A DNA stretch of 64,000 nucleotides from assembly GCA_028689015.1 (NCBI GenBank), contig JAQTXC010000007.1, positions 16,937 through 80,936 on the forward strand. Reading direction: 5' to 3'. Origin of the DNA: Dechloromonas sp. (lineage in GTDB: Bacteria > Pseudomonadota > Gammaproteobacteria > Burkholderiales > Rhodocyclaceae). Shown one piece after another: positions 61,562 to 64,000 of this stretch. The notes beneath the pieces are model-generated. The model had not been told where the DNA came from, did no database searches, and worked only from the letters and a program-made list of their open reading frames with translations. How positions within the stretch are numbered: position 1 is the stretch's first letter; each line of letters starts with the position of its first letter. Position numbers and translations under genes: made by a program.

Positions 61562-62409
61562 GGGGCAAGCAGAAAATCGCGCACGATATCGATCTGTGCG
61601 AGGGATTGAAACATCGGGGCATGGCCGACACCGGGAATTTCGGCCAGTTGCGCCCGTGGACCGCAAGCCGCCATACGCTGCCAGGTGTCTTGGGTCAGCA
61701 GGTCGGAGTCGGCACCGCGCACGACCAGGGTCGGACAACGAATGGCCTGATAGAGCGGCCACAGGTCAATGTCCTGATCGACGAAAGCGTTGCGGAAAGG
61801 CTCGGCAATGCGCGGATCGTAGAGAAAGCCCCAGCGCCCGTCAGCCCGCTGGCCAATGCTGGTCGCTGTCAGCTGCGCCCATTGCGCATCGCTCAATGGG
61901 CCAAAGGGCGCGCTGATCGCCCGGACATAAGCTTCGGCCTCCAGCGGCGTCGCCCAGGTGGGGTCGGTGCCAACATACGTCGCAATACGCTGCAAGGCTT
62001 CGACGGTAATCAGCGGACCGACATCGTTGAGTACCAGGCGATGAATCGGCGTGCCCTCCTGGGCAGCCAGCGCCATGCCGATCAGCCCCCCCATCGAGGT
62101 GCCCAGCCAATGCACGCTATCGACTTGCAGCCGAGCTATCAAGGTCACCATGTCGGCAACGTATTGTGCGATGCCATAGCCGACAGGGTCGCGCAGCCGG
62201 CTACTCTGACCGCGACCGACGACGTCCGGGCAAATCACGCGGTAATGACTGGCCAGGGCCTGGGCCAACTCGTCGAAATCCCGACCATTGCGGGTCAGGC
62301 CATGTACGCAGATCAAGACACGCGGATTGTCGCGCGCCCCCCATTCGGTATAGGCCATCCGGTGCAGACCGGACGGACTGCTGCATTGCACTGTGTGTTG
62401 CTGGATCAT
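61558..62409 (-). CDS. Alpha/beta-fold hydrolase
   Basis: A 283-residue protein with HGLTRNGRDF (oxyanion segment), GTSMGGLIG nucleophile elbow (about residue 105), RGADSDLL acid region and catalytic histidine in PGVGHAPMF. It has the look of MhpC/PHB-type esterases; no substrate can be named. Start at 62409 has a strong GGAGGAGAC site. Starts 28 bases after the comEC stop. Confidence 0.85.
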   Translation of the reverse strand: MIQQHTVQCSSPSGLHRMAYTEWGARDNPRVLICVHGLTRNGRDFDELAQALASHYRVICPDVVGRGQSSRLRDPVGYGIAQYVADMVTLIARLQVDSVHWLGTSMGGLIGMALAAQEGTPIHRLVLNDVGPLITVEALQRIATYVGTDPTWATPLEAEAYVRAISAPFGPLSDAQWAQLTATSIGQRADGRWGFLYDPRIAEPFRNAFVDQDIDLWPLYQAIRCPTLVVRGADSDLLTQDTWQRMAACGPRAQLAEIPGVGHAPMFQSLAQIDIVRDFLLAP

Positions 62410-62437
62410 CGTTGTCTCCTCCTCGGTGGCCAATGTA

Positions 62438-64000
62438 TCACTGCCGATGCCAGTAACGCTGCCGTCCGGCCCGCCAATGGCTGATCTGGACCAACGGCTC
62501 GCCGCCCAGCGCAATGCGGATGGCCCCCTGGCGGTCGGTCCGCCAGACGGTGGCTGGCATGGCATCCAATCGCTCGAGCACCACGGGTGCCGGATGGCCA
62601 AAACGGTTGCGCTCACCGACTGGAATCACGGCGTGACGGGCGCCGACCGCCACCAAAAAGTCCACCGTCGATGACGAATGCGAGCCGTGATGCGGCACCA
62701 GAAGAACATCTGCCGCCAGCGCTGCGCCATGGCGGGCCAGCAAGGCCTGCTCAGCCGGCGCTTCAATGTCGGAGGTCAGCAACATCCGCTGCCCGCCCGC
62801 CGTAATCCGTAGCACGCAGGACAGTTGATTGGTACGGGTGGGCTGCACGTAATCGCTGGTCGAGGGGTGCAGGATCAAAAAATCAACCCCATCCCACTGC
62901 CACTGCTGACCATCGATACATGGTGCGCCACCCAACTCGCGCGCCGAGGTCACGAGGTCGCCGACGGGTAGGGCGGCCTGTAAGGAAGCGGCCCCGCCAG
63001 CATGGTCGGTATCGCGATGGGTGATCAGCAGGCGATCAATACGGTCCACACCCAGCCAGCGCAAAAAAGGCAGGACCACCCGTTGCCCGGCATCTGCCTC
63101 GCTGCCGTACTGCGGCCCCGGATCATAAATCAGCACATGCTGGCGGGTCCGTACCACCACGGCCAAACCCTGTCCAACATCGAGCACATCAACCCGGGCC
63201 TCACCATTGGCCAGCCGCTCGGCCGGCCAGAACAAAGCTGGCAACAACAAGCAGGCCCCCAGCCCACGCCCCGGCAGGCCGCGCGGCAACAGGCCGATGA
63301 CGACACCCAAGGCGCCGACCGCCACCGCCGGCCAGGACGGTGCAGCCACCTGCCACAAGGGCCAGTCGGCACACCACAACAAGAAATGCATCAAGCCGCC
63401 AAGCAAGGCATAAGTCAGCGTTGCCAACATCGGCCAGGGCAGAATGGCAAGCAGCAAGGCCAGGGGTGTGATGACGAAGCTGACCACCGGCACCGCCAGC
63501 GCATTGGCCAGCGGCGACACCAGCGAAAATTGCTGGAACAACCACAACAAGATAGGCAACGAGGCCAGCGTCGCCGCCCACTGCACCTGCCCCCAGGCCC
63601 GCACCTGTCCGCGCCAGCCAGCCAAGCCCCCCACCTGCGCCGAACCGACATAAAGCAAGGCCCCGACCGCCGCAAACGACAACCAGAAACCCGCCGCCAG
63701 CACGGCCCACGGATCAATCAGCAACACCGCCAGCAAAGCCAGGGCCAAGGTCCGGCTGGGCGCCAAACGCCGGTTAAGCGCCTGGGCAAGCGCCGCCACC
63801 AGCAACATGTACAAGGTGCGCTGGGCCGGAATGGCAAAACCGGCCAGCAGCACGTAACCCGCCGCCGCCAGACAAGCCGCCAGAACCGCCACGCGCTGCG
63901 CCGGCCAACGCAGGCAGGCGCCTGGCCAACGGCGCCACAAGCCGCCGGCCAGCCCCCCCAGCAAGCCGGCCACCATGGTGACGTGCAGGCCGGAAATACT
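62438..64000 (-). CDS. comEC: ComEC/Rec2 competence protein, C-terminal part (partial)
   Basis: The frame runs off the right edge, so the N terminus (OB-fold and first helices) is missing. Visible: the end of the Competence domain (SISGLHVTMVAGLLG, then many helices to about residue 265) and a C-terminal metallo-beta-lactamase-like domain with ITHRDTDHAGG and VPHHGSHSSSTVDF. ComEC is the inner-membrane channel for single-stranded DNA uptake. About 520 residues are visible. Confidence 0.92.
   Translation of the reverse strand, partial: SISGLHVTMVAGLLGGLAGGLWRRWPGACLRWPAQRVAVLAACLAAAGYVLLAGFAIPAQRTLYMLLVAALAQALNRRLAPSRTLALALLAVLLIDPWAVLAAGFWLSFAAVGALLYVGSAQVGGLAGWRGQVRAWGQVQWAATLASLPILLWLFQQFSLVSPLANALAVPVVSFVITPLALLLAILPWPMLATLTYALLGGLMHFLLWCADWPLWQVAAPSWPAVAVGALGVVIGLLPRGLPGRGLGACLLLPALFWPAERLANGEARVDVLDVGQGLAVVVRTRQHVLIYDPGPQYGSEADAGQRVVLPFLRWLGVDRIDRLLITHRDTDHAGGAASLQAALPVGDLVTSARELGGAPCIDGQQWQWDGVDFLILHPSTSDYVQPTRTNQLSCVLRITAGGQRMLLTSDIEAPAEQALLARHGAALAADVLLVPHHGSHSSSTVDFLVAVGARHAVIPVGERNRFGHPAPVVLERLDAMPATVWRTDRQGAIRIALGGEPLVQISHWRAGRQRYWHRQ

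Noticed and set aside
1..64000. tRNA, rRNA, CRISPR arrays or a complete insertion sequence
   Set aside because: Intergenic gaps are short and none shows a cloverleaf, regularly spaced repeats or an intact transposase frame.

Overview
The window is GC-rich, gene-dense bacterial chromosome. Its content points to a facultatively denitrifying betaproteobacterium of the Rhodocyclales (Dechloromonas/Azonexus-like). The grounds are a clade II (Sec-exported) nitrous oxide reductase cluster, a RegB/RegA redox pair, many c-type cytochrome and copper-chaperone genes, and many signalling proteins. That taxonomic call is inference; no rRNA or other marker is present. I saw no tRNA, rRNA, CRISPR array or intact insertion sequence.

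Layout. 0-12.3 kb is housekeeping: the bamD 3' end; a leftward operon (DUF748 protein, rmuC, DUF3293, Ser/Thr kinase-HDOD-GAF fusion); a small membrane protein with a CheY-like regulator; gloB; and methyltransferase-rnhA-dnaQ-M18 aminopeptidase. 12.3-17.6 kb carries a MASE1/CHASE/PAS/GGDEF/EAL protein divergent from regB-regA. 17.7-23.6 kb is a six-gene Mrp cation/proton antiporter operon with fused A and B subunits. 23.8-29.2 kb is a redox/nitrogen signalling island: a hybrid kinase with a periplasmic single c-heme domain, a receiver-kinase, a NarL-type regulator and a Crp/Fnr regulator. 29.2-40.4 kb is one leftward clade II nos unit: nosZ, two cytochromes c, nosB, nosD, nosG, nosH, nosF, nosL, nosY, a TlpA-type thioredoxin and a UbiE-like methyltransferase. 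40.6-44.0 kb runs divergently and encodes six exported proteins, including a PCuAC and a SCO1/SenC copper chaperone plus four of unknown function. 44-47.4 kb holds a decayed MenA-type prenyltransferase, a bile-acid/Na+ symporter-family gene and a second PCuAC/SCO module. 47.6-52.1 kb has a response regulator, a seven-domain hybrid kinase and a TlpA lipoprotein. 52-64 kb has relA, a glutamate/aspartate ABC transporter (gltI-J-K-L), a DMT exporter, mtfA, an MFS transporter, two alpha/beta hydrolases and the 3' part of comEC.

How it fits together. NosZ needs electrons, copper and oxygen-responsive control, and the window offers parts for each. NosG/NosH, NosB and two cytochromes c can carry electrons; NosDFY, NosL, TlpA, PCuAC and SCO can assemble copper sites. 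The nosZ promoter carries an FNR/DNR-type box exactly 22 bp from a -10 element and a RegA-like 15-mer at the predicted transcription start. The same 15-mer motif occurs upstream of regB and upstream of the second copper/signalling divergon, which suggests one redox regulon across the window. Several genes (gloB, relA, regB) have a -10 box exactly six bases before the ATG and no Shine-Dalgarno, so leaderless mRNAs are likely.
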